Shown here one piece after another: positions 21,327 through 32,427 of a stretch of DNA of 64,000 nt (positions are counted from its first letter, which is position 1; each line of letters starts with the position of its first letter). The DNA lies in contig JAAEAF010000254.1 in assembly GCA_011037195.1 (NCBI GenBank), forward strand, positions 1 to 64,000. Reading direction: 5' to 3'. This DNA comes from Triatoma infestans (lineage: Eukaryota > Arthropoda > Insecta > Hemiptera > Reduviidae). The position numbers were made by a program, and so were the translations under genes. The notes beneath the pieces were generated by a model. It did no database searches and had not been told where the DNA came from. It saw only the letters and a list, made by a program, of their open reading frames with translations.

Positions 21327-21543
21327 TAGATGAAACAACCGGGCTATCTACAAAAGGCACAATAGCCCGCTTACCGGCAATATGATTTATATGCACTGTT
21401 CCACCCAACTGCAAATAGAGCGACATATTGCTTCTGTACCCCATCCTCTTTAACGAAACGCAAAACGTTCCGACAGAAGAATCACGGTTGCCCACGTCAT
21501 CGAAACCCATGGACCACCGGTTTTGCAAAACCACGCCACCACC

Positions 21544-22168
21544 TGATAAGTTAATGGCTGAACGCACAGAATTCCAACTCCTCTGCAACCTTGGAATCTG
21601 CCGGCCATCAAGCAGTTCTTGGGCATCACCGCTTCATATGGTCAAAAAAAAAGACGGCAATTGGCTACCGTGCCCTGAACTTGGTCACTGTAGCTGATCG
21701 TTACCCTATCCCAAATCTTTCACATTTTCACGACGAACTAAATGGCGCACGTTTTTTCGAAAGTAGATCTCGTTAGGGCAACCACAACCTTCCGGTAGCG
21801 AAGGATGACGTTTCCAAAACGGCCATTGTCACACCTACTCTATGGCCGAGCGAGTAGCTGCCGTTAAGAATTTTCTTTTGCCCAAGACGGTACTAGAACT
21901 TCGACGCTTCCTGGGGCTATTAAATATTTATCGTCGGTGTCTACCCAAAACCGTAGAAGTGCAAAATTTGTTATTTGGGTTGATACAAGGCAACGTCAAA
22001 AGGAATAACCGTGAAAGAAGGTGGCCAGAAGAGACGAGAAAAGCCTTTCACGCATTAATAAAATCAGCGCTAGAGGATGCTACACTTCTCGCACACCCAC
22101 ATCCGAGTGAGCAAATATTTCTTACAGAGGATGCGTCACAGACAGCCATTGGTGCTGCCTTGCAATAA
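21544..22168 (+). pseudogene. Gypsy RT remnant, catalytic core deleted
   Basis: 'FQLLCNLGICRPSSSSWASP' and 'LHMVKKKDGNW' are the first RT motifs. A frameshift leads into 'ALNLVTVADRYPIPNLSHFH'. After 21.8 kb the sequence resumes in the thumb: 'NFLLPKTVLELRRFLGLLN' and 'YRRCLPK'. It then runs into the connection/RNase H start, 'SEQIFLTEDASQTAIGAAL', where the Asp of the RNase H site is visible. The YxDD box is absent. Confidence 0.7.
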
Positions 22169-22930
22169 AAACAAGGGACACGCACTGTACCCTTGGGTTT
22201 TTTCCAAATCACTCAATCCAACATAACAGAAATACTCGACACATGATAGAGAGTTCCTAGCAGCCTATGAAGCGGTAAAGTATTTTCGCTCAATGCTAGA
22301 AGGACGAGAATCCACCATCTTTGCCGACCAAAAACCATTAGTAAACGCTTTTCTCCAACACCCTGACAGAGCGTCGCTTCGACAGTTGCGGCATCTCGAT
22401 TTCTTGGCTCATTTCATCTCAGATACGTGCCAGGAGGTGAAAATACAGAGCAGATGCGCTCTCACGCATCGCAGCCAAATAGTTGTCTGATACCGAATTC
22501 TTTAAAGAAGTCGCAGCATCTCAAGAATCAGATCAAGAACTTCAACAACTTGTCACCAGCGATACCAACTCACAGGTGTGACAAATCAACAGGTAGTGAC
22601 TGACATCTGCCTGCTGTTTTTCGGTAAGAAGTGTTCCAACGCCTTCGCGGACAAACACATCCAGATATCAGATCTACCGTAAAGCTAGTCACTTCAAAAT
22701 TCGTGTGGCCGTCTATGCAATCCGACGTTCGCGCGTGGACAAAAGGTTGCCTTGCTTCGTAGGCAGGGATTTGTCCTCAGTTACACATGTTTTTCTGTGT
22801 GTCGATACAGTTCGGTCTCCTCTTGCACCACCTCAATAAAACTCGTATCGCAACATCAAGAAGTCTGACAAAACATTCACAATAGATGTTCGGGCAAGAC
22901 AGGCTAAAGGTTTGTCATAGCCTCCCTGAA
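22169..22930 (+). pseudogene. Gypsy RNase H and integrase scraps
   Basis: 'TIFADQKPLVNAFLQHPD' and 'QLRHLDFLAHFISD' belong to RNase H. Scattered short blocks follow: 'VWPSMQSDVRAWTKGCLAS' in the zinc-binding N-terminal region of integrase (about 22710), and 'THVFLCVDTVRSPLAPPQ' at the C-terminus (about 22780). The integrase catalytic core is deleted. Confidence 0.6.
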
Positions 22931-23101
22931 GACTTCCCGCTAGCAACTGACATCGCAAATCAAGACAACCTAACAACTACAACATCAGCACTAACGCCCT
23001 CAACTTCATCTCCCACTGCAGCACCACCAACCTGCTCGGTACCTGCACCAACCTGTTCCATTCCTAACATTATAATTCAGCAAATAGCAGTTAGTACATG
23101 A

Positions 23102-23595
23102 TTTCTCAAATAAATAAATTTAAATCTGCTCTAACAAGCGATCTATTTTTGATAACAAATTAATTGTCGGATTGGTGAGTTATTATATTAGCAAGTCCAA
23201 TGATTTGTTTCCAACTCCATACTTCCCGTGATTCTCGAAAGAACAAAAAGTTCAATTTCTGTCATGTAATCAGTATACTCTGAATACATACATAATTGCT
23301 TTCAGTTTGCAAGCAACTTTAGTAGTTGCTCCATTTATGCTTGTAATATGTAGGTGTATACCTATTCACTTGAAAGGATGAGTTTTGAGCTTATGATTCA
23401 GCTATATAGCTTGACTGTGATCCTGAATCGAGTAATGGCTGTAGCAACTATTCAGTAACCATTGCTATCAATCTAACTACAAGAGTTGTAGATTAAATAG
23501 TTTGACCTGTCAATGAATTATCTTCTTTGTGATACGAACTACAAGATGCGACTGGTTTTGAGATTTCTTTTTCAACTTCACTAGTTGGGTTCGGG
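23102..23595. other. Stretch with no recognised feature
   Basis: AT-rich sequence after the Gypsy element. No coding sequence or clear repeat beyond the start of the 57-bp duplication at 23585. Confidence 0.4.
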
Positions 23596-23992
23596 TTTAT
23601 ATTGGGTTGACTATTTTGTTTGAAGAATTATACAACTTGTTGGGTTCGAGTTTACATTGGGTTGACTATTTTGGTTTGAAGAATTATACAAATTTTTGCA
23701 ATTAATTAAGCTATGCTGCCGCGAACATAGAGCACATTTTTTTGAGTGAGCTAAATAGCATTTAGTATCTGCTGTTCTTTCGACATGTGAGAAGAATCCT
23801 TTTTCTATTATCATGAAGAGTAGCTCTATTTGTTTTTTCTTTAGCTCTCGCAACTGAATATAAAACTGTACATCTTTCTTTCACAAAATTGTGTAATTCC
23901 TTAAAACTGTCATTCGTAATCTTTATAATCTCCGACCTGATCTCCGAAGATTTAACTGGCTGCCCTAGTACTTCAATTGCACGAATTGACAT
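23596..23992 (-). pseudogene. BEL/Pao-like gag remnant with zinc knuckle
   Basis: The minus strand reads 'SIRAIEVLGQPVKSSEIRSE' (about 23960) and, after frameshifts, a CX2C-X3-HX4C knuckle, 'CALCSRQHSLINC' (about 23735). The layout resembles the end of BEL/Pao gag, where zinc knuckles bind element RNA. The downstream part is duplicated: 'gttgggttcg.gttta.attgggttgactatttt' occurs at about 23585 and 23640. No pol is present. The assignment to BEL/Pao is tentative. Confidence 0.45.
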
Positions 23993-25290
23993 TCAATAAC
24001 AACTTAGTTTGCTGCATAATCAAAACATGTTTGAACAGCTTTTTTTTAGATACAACACAACAAAATTTCAAGTTCCAGATGTTTCATTGGATTCTTCTTA
24101 TTATGTTTGCTTGATCTAACAGTTGTTTTTACACGATAAATAATTTAATAAATTTGAATTTTTGGCTTATTCAATTTTTATCACATCAGAAAGGAATATG
24201 TATTAAATTACAGTTTCTATTTTGATCTCTCAGCAAAAAAATTAAAAAAAGCATTTCTTTAAAGCAATGTATCATATAGTAGTCACTTTTCACCAAGTTT
24301 GGTGAGCAGAATTTGCCCAGTCAGTTTGTATTTTACCAGAATTTTATAAGTCAGTTTGTATTTGTATGGAACTGCATAACTTGTAATGGAATTTGGTAAA
24401 TATTGCAAACTGAAGTTAATTTAAAATTACTACAATTAAATTTGTGTGTACTTTCTTTTTCCACACAACCTGGGACTTCACAAAAAACTTATGCCAATAT
24501 ACTTGAAATATATTATTGCGAATATAATATACCGTCACCAAATTTATTTTGCCACTTTGCCTAACATCACCCTGCACATTGTGGAGTGTTTTCTTTCCTC
24601 ATTTCATTAATTTATTAAAATTATAATTATGTTGATAAAAAACCCTAATCATTTAAAAAGTTAATAATATAATTAAGGAAAATACTCATTATTTAATTCT
24701 GAGTATACATTCAGGGATACTCGCGCAGAACGTTTGCTAGGGCCTCATGTAATCACTCACTATTAGATAACTTTTCTCAACAAAATAAAACAATAAAATC
24801 CACTATGTTGAGCTCACTAAGAAGAGAATGCAAACTTAAAGGATTTTGTTAACATTTCTTTTTTGTACCAACAGTAAAGGGACAAATTTTTCGTCTCGCC
24901 GTTCCTTATGTTCGTGCTTGTGGCTGCCCCCCAACTAATGTTGGTGTGATATTGGAGAAGCCCGCCTAAAGTAAAGGTTACCCCCTTCTAAGAGAACTTA
25001 ATGGTGTCTCCTCAACAAGTAGAGTTCGCATATTGTTTTTTGCTTTGCTTCCTAATAAGACTTAAAACTTTATTTAGTTGTGTATATTGTAGCAAAGCCC
25101 GCAAGTGGTATCTGTTGCATGGAGTTATTTGGGGAGTAACGACCCCAGAGGTTACCATGGCTCAGTACTTGTACTTCGACGCATTAGTACAGAATATAAC
25201 ACTTACAACTACATACACTACTCTTTACAGGCAAGGACAAAGAGTACACAAACTAGGGTCTCCGACCCCAGTTAATTGGCCTAAGCCAAG
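23993..25290. other. Stretch with no recognised gene
   Basis: Strongly AT-rich to about 24.7 kb, then mixed. An open frame on the plus strand from 25001 shows no family resemblance and runs into the SINE, so I do not call it coding. Confidence 0.4.
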
Positions 25291-25295
25291 GGAGA

Positions 25296-25525
25296 AGGAA
25301 GGGATTAGCTCAAAGGTAGCGCGCTGGACTAGCAGCACGGAGGTCACAGGTTCGAATCCAGCATGCTGCCCTTAGATTTTCTCTCCCTAGGAGCCTCTAC
25401 AATTCACTGTCCGGTGACGGGCAGTGTTGTCTGTAGCGAGAGAACACTGCTTGGAAGCCGGCAGTGCACTGAGAAGGCTCCGGGGGGCACAATAGACCTT
25501 GAAGGTCGCAGTGCAATAATCCCCT
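25296..25525 (+). repeat. tRNA-derived SINE, copy A
   Basis: Box A TAGCTCAAAGG (about 25306) and box B GGTTCGAATCC (about 25349) form the tRNA-like head. They are followed by the body shared with copies B, C and D: 'gcctctacaattcactgtcc', 'ggcagtgttgtctgtagcg', 'gagaacactg' and 'gcagtgcactgagaaggctcc'. No poly(A) tail is visible. Confidence 0.85.
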
Positions 25526-25771
25526 ACAACAATCTACAATCTATAGTCCTTGTCCCACACATAACACCATAATTGGCAACCACAATAAATTGGTAATTAT
25601 AAACTGACCATCCATATGCTCAACGAGCTTATAAATATCGCAAAATATTGCCAACAGGCAATACAATGTAGCAATTATGAATCAACAATAAGTTAATTTA
25701 TAGATCCTTCTCTTTGCTTGAATTTATTGGTTTTGTCTTGTCTCAACACACGACTTGCAAGTGGGTCCCTC

Positions 25772-25960
25772 AATAGCGAATAGCGGAAAACTCGGGTTCG
25801 AGTCCAGCTGCGCTGCCCTTAACTAGTAGCCTCTACAGCTCACAGTCCGGTAATGGACAGTGTTGCCTGTAACAAGAGAACACTATCCGGAGGCCGGTAG
25901 TGCATTGCGAAGGCTCCGAACACCAATGACCATAGATGTTTATGCGCCTTAAATTAAAAA
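25772..25960 (+). repeat. tRNA-derived SINE, copy B
   Basis: Box B GGTTCGAGTCC (about 25795) and the body 'agcctctacagctcacagtc', 'ggacagtgttgcctgtaac' and 'gaggccggtagtgcattg' align with copy A. It ends in the 'gcgccttaaattaaaa' tail. The box A part is eroded. Confidence 0.85.
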
Positions 25961-26519
25961 ATAAAACAATTAAAAATACTTAAGTAATGTAATTTTATCC
26001 GGCGAGGAGTTTGCGTCTACCTTGATACAATCGATCCATTGTCGTAGACGGAAGTGGATAGCAACTTACTTTACTCAATTTCTAATATTAAATGCATTAA
26101 AAAAAAAATTCAAGGTCAGCACCGGTAATACCTAATTAATTAAATACCTAGTTTGGCCTAAAAAGCATTGAAGGATGCATCATCTATATCTACAAAAATT
26201 CTGCATCCGTATGTTTGTGCCCGCAAAACTCGAAAAGTAGTCGATGGATTGACTTGAAATTTTTGCACAACGTTGCATTTCTATATAAGAGTGTTTTTAT
26301 ATACTTTTTATTCCGAAGTTCCCACGGAAACGGGAAATTCCGAGCGTTTCGCGGGGTCGGCAGAAATAGACAGACACAGACGCGTTGCGATGGTGGATTT
26401 TAAATACACGAGAAGGATCCAATTGTCGTTCATCTTGAAAACGGACAAAAAGTGTATTTCACGGTACAACTCATACACGACAGAGCAACAAATCAACCGA
26501 ACACAACATTAACAGGATT

Positions 26520-27235
26520 TTTTCAATTATGTCAAACAGATGATTTTGCAAGAATTTTGATGTATGCAGACATTCCGACTTATTACACTTGGAATGCAAC
26601 ACGAAAGAATTTCGAAAGAAGGAAGAGAGGCAAAGCAGTAGTTGGACAACCTGGCATATTTTCATCTAATGCTTTAGGAAGCATTACACTACACATCCGA
26701 TCCACGCAGAATGCATCTATTTAAGTTGGCTTCTAATTACCGTTCGTGGTCCAACATCATTTATACACTTGCGAACAGTGGATGGAATAGTACATAATAC
26801 GTATCGGAGTGCGTACAAGGCACTTAATTTGCTGGAAAAAGACAATCATTGGGATAAGTCAATTGATGATTCATCGGCTACTTCTAATCCATTTCAAATA
26901 CGTACGCTGTTCGCAATTATTTTTTTTACATGTTTCCCGTCACAACCACTACAAGTGTGGGAGAAATACAAAGACTACATGGCCGAAGATAATCTGCACA
27001 GAATGCATCAAGAAACACATAATCATGGCTTGGATTTCGCAGAAGAAATATACATGAAGCGCTAATCTTCATTGAGGATCTTCTTCTTGCAATGTGTGGC
27101 AAGTTGTTGGCACAATTGGGAGTAACAGCACCGAATAGGTCGATCAATGCAACATTCGAGAGAGAACTGCCCAGAGAGCTGTTTTTCCCAGAAAATACAC
27201 TGAAACTCCTTCAAGAACAAAAGATATTATTTTGA
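26520..27235 (+). pseudogene. Helitron helicase N-terminal/linker region
   Basis: Blocks in shifting frames match the linker between the Rep and helicase domains of Helitrons: 'DIPTYYTWNATRKNFERRKR', 'LRTVDGIVHNTYRSAYKALN', 'LLEKDNHWDKS', 'RTLFAIIFFTCFPSQPLQVW' and 'LFFPENTLKLLQEQK'. There are stops and frame changes, so it is not translatable. Confidence 0.75.
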
Positions 27236-27244
27236 TACCATCAT

Positions 27245-28066
27245 ACAAGCTGTGGCTAACCAATCCGGTGGACTGTACTTTTTGGACGCTCCAGGTGGAA
27301 CTGGAAAAACGTTCTTAATTTCCTTAATCCTGGCTAAGATCCGTTCAAACGGCCATATTGCGTTAGCACTTGCTTCCTCAGGTATTGCTCCTACATTGAT
27401 GGAAGGAGGTAGAACAGCGCATTCAGCTCTTAAACTGTCACTAAACATGCACTTAACAGAAAGCATAACATTTCTAAAACAACAGGAATGTGAAAGGTTC
27501 TTCGGGCGTGCAAAATCATTGTATGGGAGTGTACAATGGCTCTCAAGAAGTCATTGGAAGCATTAGACTTGCGAAATAATCAGGTTCCATTTGGTGGAGC
27601 ATTGGTGTTACTATCCGGTGACTTCAGACAAACGCCTCCAGTCATTCCTCGCTCAACAGCAGCTGATGAATTGCATGCCTGCTTGAAATATTCAATTCTT
27701 TGAAGCAAAAAAAGAAAAATTCCTTTAACAACGAATATAAGAGCTCAACTTTAAAACGATCCAACAGCTGCCATATTTTCAAGACAATTACTTTCAAGAC
27801 AATTTCAAGTCGATAACGGCACTGCACCTACAAACCCAGAAACAGGAAAAATCACCTTCCCATATAATTTCTACAACATTGTACATTCAAAAGAAGATAT
27901 TGGTAGACAAAGTATTCTAAAGCATCGAAACAAATTATCAAAATCACGCATGGTTAAGCGAAAGAGTAGTTCTAGCGGCTACAAATGTCGACGAACTCGA
28001 TATGAACAACATCATTCTAAACCGAATCGCAGGTGAAACAGTGACTTACAAAATTCAAAATTGAGC
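27245..28066 (+). pseudogene. Helitron PIF1-type helicase, motifs I to about III
   Basis: The Walker A motif is intact: 'LDAPGGTGKTFLISLIL' (about 27285-27335), followed by 'IALALASSGIAPTLMEGGRT' and 'AHSALKL'. Motifs further on are broken by frameshifts: 'VLLSGDFRQTPPVIP' (about 27606), 'GKITFPYNFYNIVHSKED' (about 27848) and 'ERVVLAATNVDELDMNN' (about 27963). A working enzyme would unwind DNA during rolling-circle transposition. It is cut by the LINE at about 28066. Confidence 0.8.
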
Positions 28067-29605
28067 ACACTCTTGGCCACCATACTGAACGCATAGCGCC
28101 AAAACCGGTGCCTATGGTCACTTAGCCTTGACTACATAGTAGGCAAGTTTCCATCCCTGCCACGTGGAGGCGGATCTCTACATATCCGTCTAGTCCGGCG
28201 CATTACCGCTACTTCACGAGCAAACTCGACAAAGTCTTTAAAATTGCTAGCACTTCTTATTAACTCTTTACAATCTCCCGGCCAGTTCTCTCCCCTCCTT
28301 TTCAGCTTGAATTCCATGTGGATTCTTGCTCATCGAGGAGAGGACACCGGAAGAGAACGTGATGCACTGTGTCCCATTCACCGCATTCGCAATTCGGGGA
28401 ATCTTTGAAACCCAGCTCCTGGAGCTTAGAATTGAACTCCCCATGGCCCGTGAAATATTGCGTTACGGTTTGAGATAGCTCCAGCCATCGAATCGATAGT
28501 CTGTGATGCAGATTTGGGAAGAACTCGTATGCGATTCTCCCTGTCTCTGCCTCATCCCAGCGTCTTTGCCACTTCCCAATCTCGTACTCTCGGATCTTTT
28601 TCTTTGCAAGAGCAGGAGCGTCTGACTGGGCAGTTCCTCATCATCAAGGACAATCATTACCCCTTTTTTATACTTATGGGTAAGGGCTCTCATCTCCACA
28701 AGGAGATCAAGCGTCAACACACCAGCGACCACCGGTAAGGAGGCCGTGGATGATGTCGCATAGGCCCTTGTTACCGAGCAGAAAATAGCTCTTTGCATTC
28801 GCAACAGAGTGCCGCTTACGACTGCATGTCAAGCTTATCAGCCCAACAGGCAGCTGCGTATGCTGCGACATTCTCTATTACGCCCCAGTAAATGGTTAAG
28901 GCCACACCAGTCTTCAGTCCCCACTCAACACGGGCTACTCTTTTTATTCCCTGGTATAATTGAGACATCTGGAGGCAACCCACTGAATATGGGGCTTAAA
29001 AGAAAGCTTCCAATCCAGCAGCACGCCCAGGTACTCAAACTGGGTCACATGGACTATTCTATGATCGTCCACCTTAATCCAGGGAGGACGACTGGGATGA
29101 AGTTTGCCTTTCATTAGCATCACTTTAGACTTCTCGAACGAAATCTGCAGCTTCTCCCCTTGACACCAATACTTTATTCGGGTCATACAGCGCTAGCACG
29201 CTCTTCTAACTCCCGACGAGAATCACCATGGGCGACTATTGCAAGGTCGTCAGCGTATGCAACCGAATTACAATAATCCATGTTCTCAATATGCTTTAGC
29301 AATCCATCCAACCAAGTTCCGCAGGAACGGGCCCACCACCGAGCCCTGCGGGCAACCTTTAGTTACTGGCCTTGAAATTTCGCCGGCTTGAGTCACTAGT
29401 ACCGCCACCCTTTGGGGGAGGTAGCTTTGTATCAATTTCAGAAGAGTCGGTGGACAATCTCTGAGTGACTCCAACACAGTCGGCCACCAGATATTATCGA
29501 AGGCACTAGCTATGTCCAGGAAGACTGTGAGGACATATTTATGCCCACAGTGACTTAAAATCCATTGACTCCGTGATGGACCAAAGTGAAGTAGTGAATT
29601 TTCCA
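28066..29605 (-). mobile_element. R1-like LINE fragment nested in the Helitron helicase
   Basis: Minus strand, from 29605 leftward: 'TVFLDIASAFDNIWWPTVLE' (first catalytic Asp; 'FDN.WWP' is R1-like), 'VTKGCPQGSVVGPFL', then after a frameshift 'DYCNSVAYADDLAIVAHG' (catalytic YADD, about 29250). Next come 'LQISFEKSKVMLMKGKL' and 'YLGVLLDWKLSFKPHI'. The C-terminal block has 'WDEAETGRIAYEFFPNL', 'YFTGHGEFNSKLQELGF' and 'CECGEWDTVHHVLFRCP', a cysteine/histidine cluster. The 5' end is truncated inside the RT. The frames are broken, and I could not identify a target-site duplication. Confidence 0.8.
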
Positions 29606-30055
29606 ACGGAATTTCTTAGTTCACGCGATGTTCCCGGATTACCGCCACACTCTAAATTTGAAAATTGGAGTGCTAATTATATCACTCCGCATCAATCACC
29701 CAAAGTTATGCAATTGTAATAGTAGTTAGAAAATTGATGAATAATCTAATTGAAGAGACAATTCTCACTGGACCTCATAGAGGTGAACTACTTCCACGAA
29801 TACCACTCATTCCGACAGATATTGCGTTCGAGTTCAAACAACTTCAATTTCCAATACGCCTTGCGTTCGCTATGATTATCAATAAATCGCAAGGGCAATA
29901 ATCTTTGCAATTGTGCGATTCGAATTTAGAAAACGATGCTTCTCTCATGGGCAATTATATGTCGCATGCTCAGAGTCGGTAAATTATCTGATATTTATAT
30001 TTATGCAGAAAACGGAGAAACAAAACAAGTAGTCCATTCACTAGCTTAACAATAA
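29606..30055 (+). pseudogene. Helitron helicase C-terminal part
   Basis: After the LINE the helicase resumes: 'EATILTGPHRGEL'-like sequence around 29755, 'FEFKQLQFPIRLAFAMIINK' near 29830 (with one frame change) and 'ENDASLMGNYMSHAQ'-type decay before 'DIYIYAENGETKQVVHSLA' (about 29990-30047). The 'NKSQGQ' motif VI is recognisable at about 29878 but followed by a stop. Confidence 0.7.
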
Positions 30056-30240
30056 AAAAAAGAATTTCAGTTAAAAACATTTTTTCTTTCTTTCCTTTCA
30101 GTTTAAAGCATGCAAAGTAGGGGTTTTTAAATGGAATGGTGTGTTTTCCTGCTGAATCTGTGTTGACTACAACACTTCTATTTACTTCCCTAATAATTAA
30201 AATCAGACTAGCCAAGCGAAGCGTGGATGGGTTTACCTAG

Positions 30241-32217
30241 TTTAAGGTATGAAAATAAAATATTATTTTCTATTTAGAAGCAAGTATACAGGAATGTATG
30301 AACAGAATACTTAAGTGTCAAGATGTATGATTTGTCAGAAGAAAATTGGTCATTTAAAGAAGTTTCAGAAAGTTGTACTGATATACTTCAGTGTCTGGTA
30401 TTTTATTCGCTGTAGGATGTTTATTTTGTTGTGCCTAACCGGTTTCGGATTCTCAACTTTCATCAAAGTAAGGCTATCAATTCGTATAGAGAGTTGATTT
30501 CAATTTAAGGTTGCACCACTTGTTGATTCAGGCTATCTACACGAACTTCATAGCCTTCCCCTGACTATGAGGATCCGAAATAGGTCAGGACAAAACATAA
30601 ATAAGCATGCTACGACGGGTAAAATCCCAGATGTTATCCAGGTAAAAGTGCAGAAAACGGGTGCCACTGTATGTTAGGTTACAATATTGAGTAGGGGCAT
30701 GTAGATTAAGTGGGTAACTTCAGAATAGGGGGTGCTATGTATAATATTGAGGGGAGGTAAATGAAAACAGTGACACCCGTATTCCGAACTTAACCGTTAC
30801 ACAGCTTGCGGATCCATCAACATATTCAACAAATAGTTTAGTATTTAAAATTTTGAAGAGATATGTTTATACTTTATGTATCTTAGTTTACAGCCAAACA
30901 TTTTTAAATAAGCAGCAAATTTCTATATTATAATGGTAAATCTATCTGAAGATGTCGATCTTGGCAAGTTGACGTCATCAACAAGTAAAATGATATTTAA
31001 AATAAATTATTTTAAATGAAAATATAACTTACCTCCAAAGTATTAATAAAAGTGAATCCTTTAGATGATACGATTATAAAAAGACCAAGAAGTACAGTTC
31101 TTAAGTAAGCCATTTATTTATTATAATGACAACTAATACCAATCGATAATCAAAGAAATTAAATTGTTATCTGAATAATTCGTATGTAGGATAAACAGAA
31201 GAATGTTTAGCGATAAGAAACATGGAGGTCAATTATAGTTTCCAATCTCGGGTCATCCGATTGAATTCATGTCGAAACAATCCATAATATTGATTAGATG
31301 TAATAAACAAAACTGACGTCTTCTTTTGATTTTATTATTTAATTTATTTTATCTTGTTTATGTATCATAAAAATAATGTAATGAAACTGAGAATTGCAAA
31401 ACTACTTTTTTGGGTTTCCACTCATTTTTTAACATCTAAAAAATAGAAAAATATTACTAATCTTGATTACAATTAATTACAATAATTTTTATTCACAATA
31501 ATGTATTTTCAATTGAAGAATTTACACATAGGAAGCGACTAACAATTTCTTCTGGGCTCTTGCTTCTCTGCAGGTATCCCAGCCTAACGCTATCACTATT
31601 TATATAAATTTTTGCTTTCCATATTGAAAATGCTACATTTACATTGGCTGTATATATAAGGTCTGCAGAGATACGTGCAACTAATTGGATTTAGCGAACC
31701 CTTAGGCAACTCTATCTCAGCACTTAAGAGTCAATGTACAATTGACCCACAGATGGCAAACATGGCGCCATACTAGATCTTCTAGATCGAGTTGAATTTG
31801 GCACTGTACTCACTATTTCAACTCATGTATATCCACAATGCATTTTGTGCATATTCTGGATCTATATGGCAAACTTCAATATAAAATTCCTCTTGTTAAG
31901 TTTACTACTCCTACAGTGTAGCCAACGAGATATCAAATTTATAAGCTAAACTTCTGGTGAAACCAGATATTTCTAATATGAAATATTAAAATACTTTCTT
32001 ATGTAGTCTCTAATCTCTACGTACCTGGAAAAAAATTAACTGAAGATTCTGAATGTCTGCCTAATATTCAGCTGTATTTCTCCTTAAAACTGCTCACCTT
32101 GTAAATAATCTATTAAAGATTCAGTACTGAATACAAAAATAATAAATTAAATAAAAAAAATATTCCATGAAATAATGAACTTCAAAATTAAATAAGAAAA
32201 AATTGATTCAGAGATAA
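30241..32217. other. Intergenic sequence and probable COX18 3' UTR/flank
   Basis: No convincing coding sequence on either strand. The right part should contain the COX18 3' untranslated region, read leftward from 32217. Around 30440, 'ctaaccggtttcgg' resembles the conserved stretch of the hammerhead-like repeat, but the rest does not align. Confidence 0.4.
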
Positions 32218-32427
32218 TTATTTGTCATGTGATTTTCCTCTTGTTTTAAACAAAACTTTGAATATTCTGCCTCTTTCTTTTATATCAATCATAAGTTGTA
32301 GATAAGGGTTGTCTAAGGTAGATGGCGTATCTGGAATATGGAAAAAGTGTCGGACACGATTTGACATTAAAAAAAGATTTTGTCCCAAACCAATAATACT
32401 TGAAGTAGTCCAATAGAGACACACGGC
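32218..32427 (-). CDS. COX18: COX18 exon 6 (terminal)
   Basis: Residues 316-384 and the stop TAA (32220-32218). It starts after tttactgcag with 'AVCLYWTTSSIIGLGQNLFL' and ends in a basic tail. A longer open frame on the 5' side of this acceptor is intronic read-through. Confidence 0.92.
   Translation of the reverse strand, partial: AVCLYWTTSSIIGLGQNLFLMSNRVRHFFHIPDTPSTLDNPYLQLMIDIKERGRIFKVLFKTRGKSHDK

Larger units (their letters stand above)
19500..23101 (+). mobile_element. Defective Gypsy LTR retrotransposon
   Basis: In order on the plus strand: PBS (19724), gag start, an inserted RTE fragment, the rest of gag, protease, a deleted RT, RNase H and integrase scraps. The RT jumps from 'DRYPIPNLSHFHDELNGA' (about 21695) to 'AERVAAVKNFLLP' (about 21844). 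The YxDD catalytic region between them is missing, so the element cannot be active. Every domain carries frameshifts. No 3' LTR was recognised before 23.1 kb. The start coordinate is approximate. Confidence 0.75.
26183..30240 (+). mobile_element. Helitron with PIF1 helicase relics, no Rep domain seen
   Basis: The left end starts TCTATATCTAC after an A (26182-26183). The right end is CTAG followed by T at 30240, preceded by a short imperfect hairpin (ccaagc-gaa-gcgtgg, about 30211-30225). These are the terminal features of Helitrons, which insert between A and T without duplication. Inside is a decayed helicase region with conserved PIF1 motifs. The HUH Rep nuclease expected before the helicase is absent. 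The first coding similarity, 'LCQTDDFARILMYADIPTYY' (about 26530), already lies in the Rep-helicase linker. An antisense R1-like LINE (28066-29605) splits the helicase. Confidence 0.8.

Noticed and set aside
25300..25365. Functional tRNA gene
   Set aside because: The box A and box B match, but there is no acceptor stem, and the sequence continues into the SINE body shared with three other copies.
25001..25375. 124-codon plus-strand open frame
   Set aside because: It runs into SINE copy A, has an unremarkable composition and matches no family I recognise.
30430..30480. Fourth hammerhead-like copy around 'ctaaccggtttcgg'
   Set aside because: Only the ACCGG/GAAA and TGATGA-like parts can be found on the minus strand. 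Stem II does not form, and the flanks do not align with the other copies.
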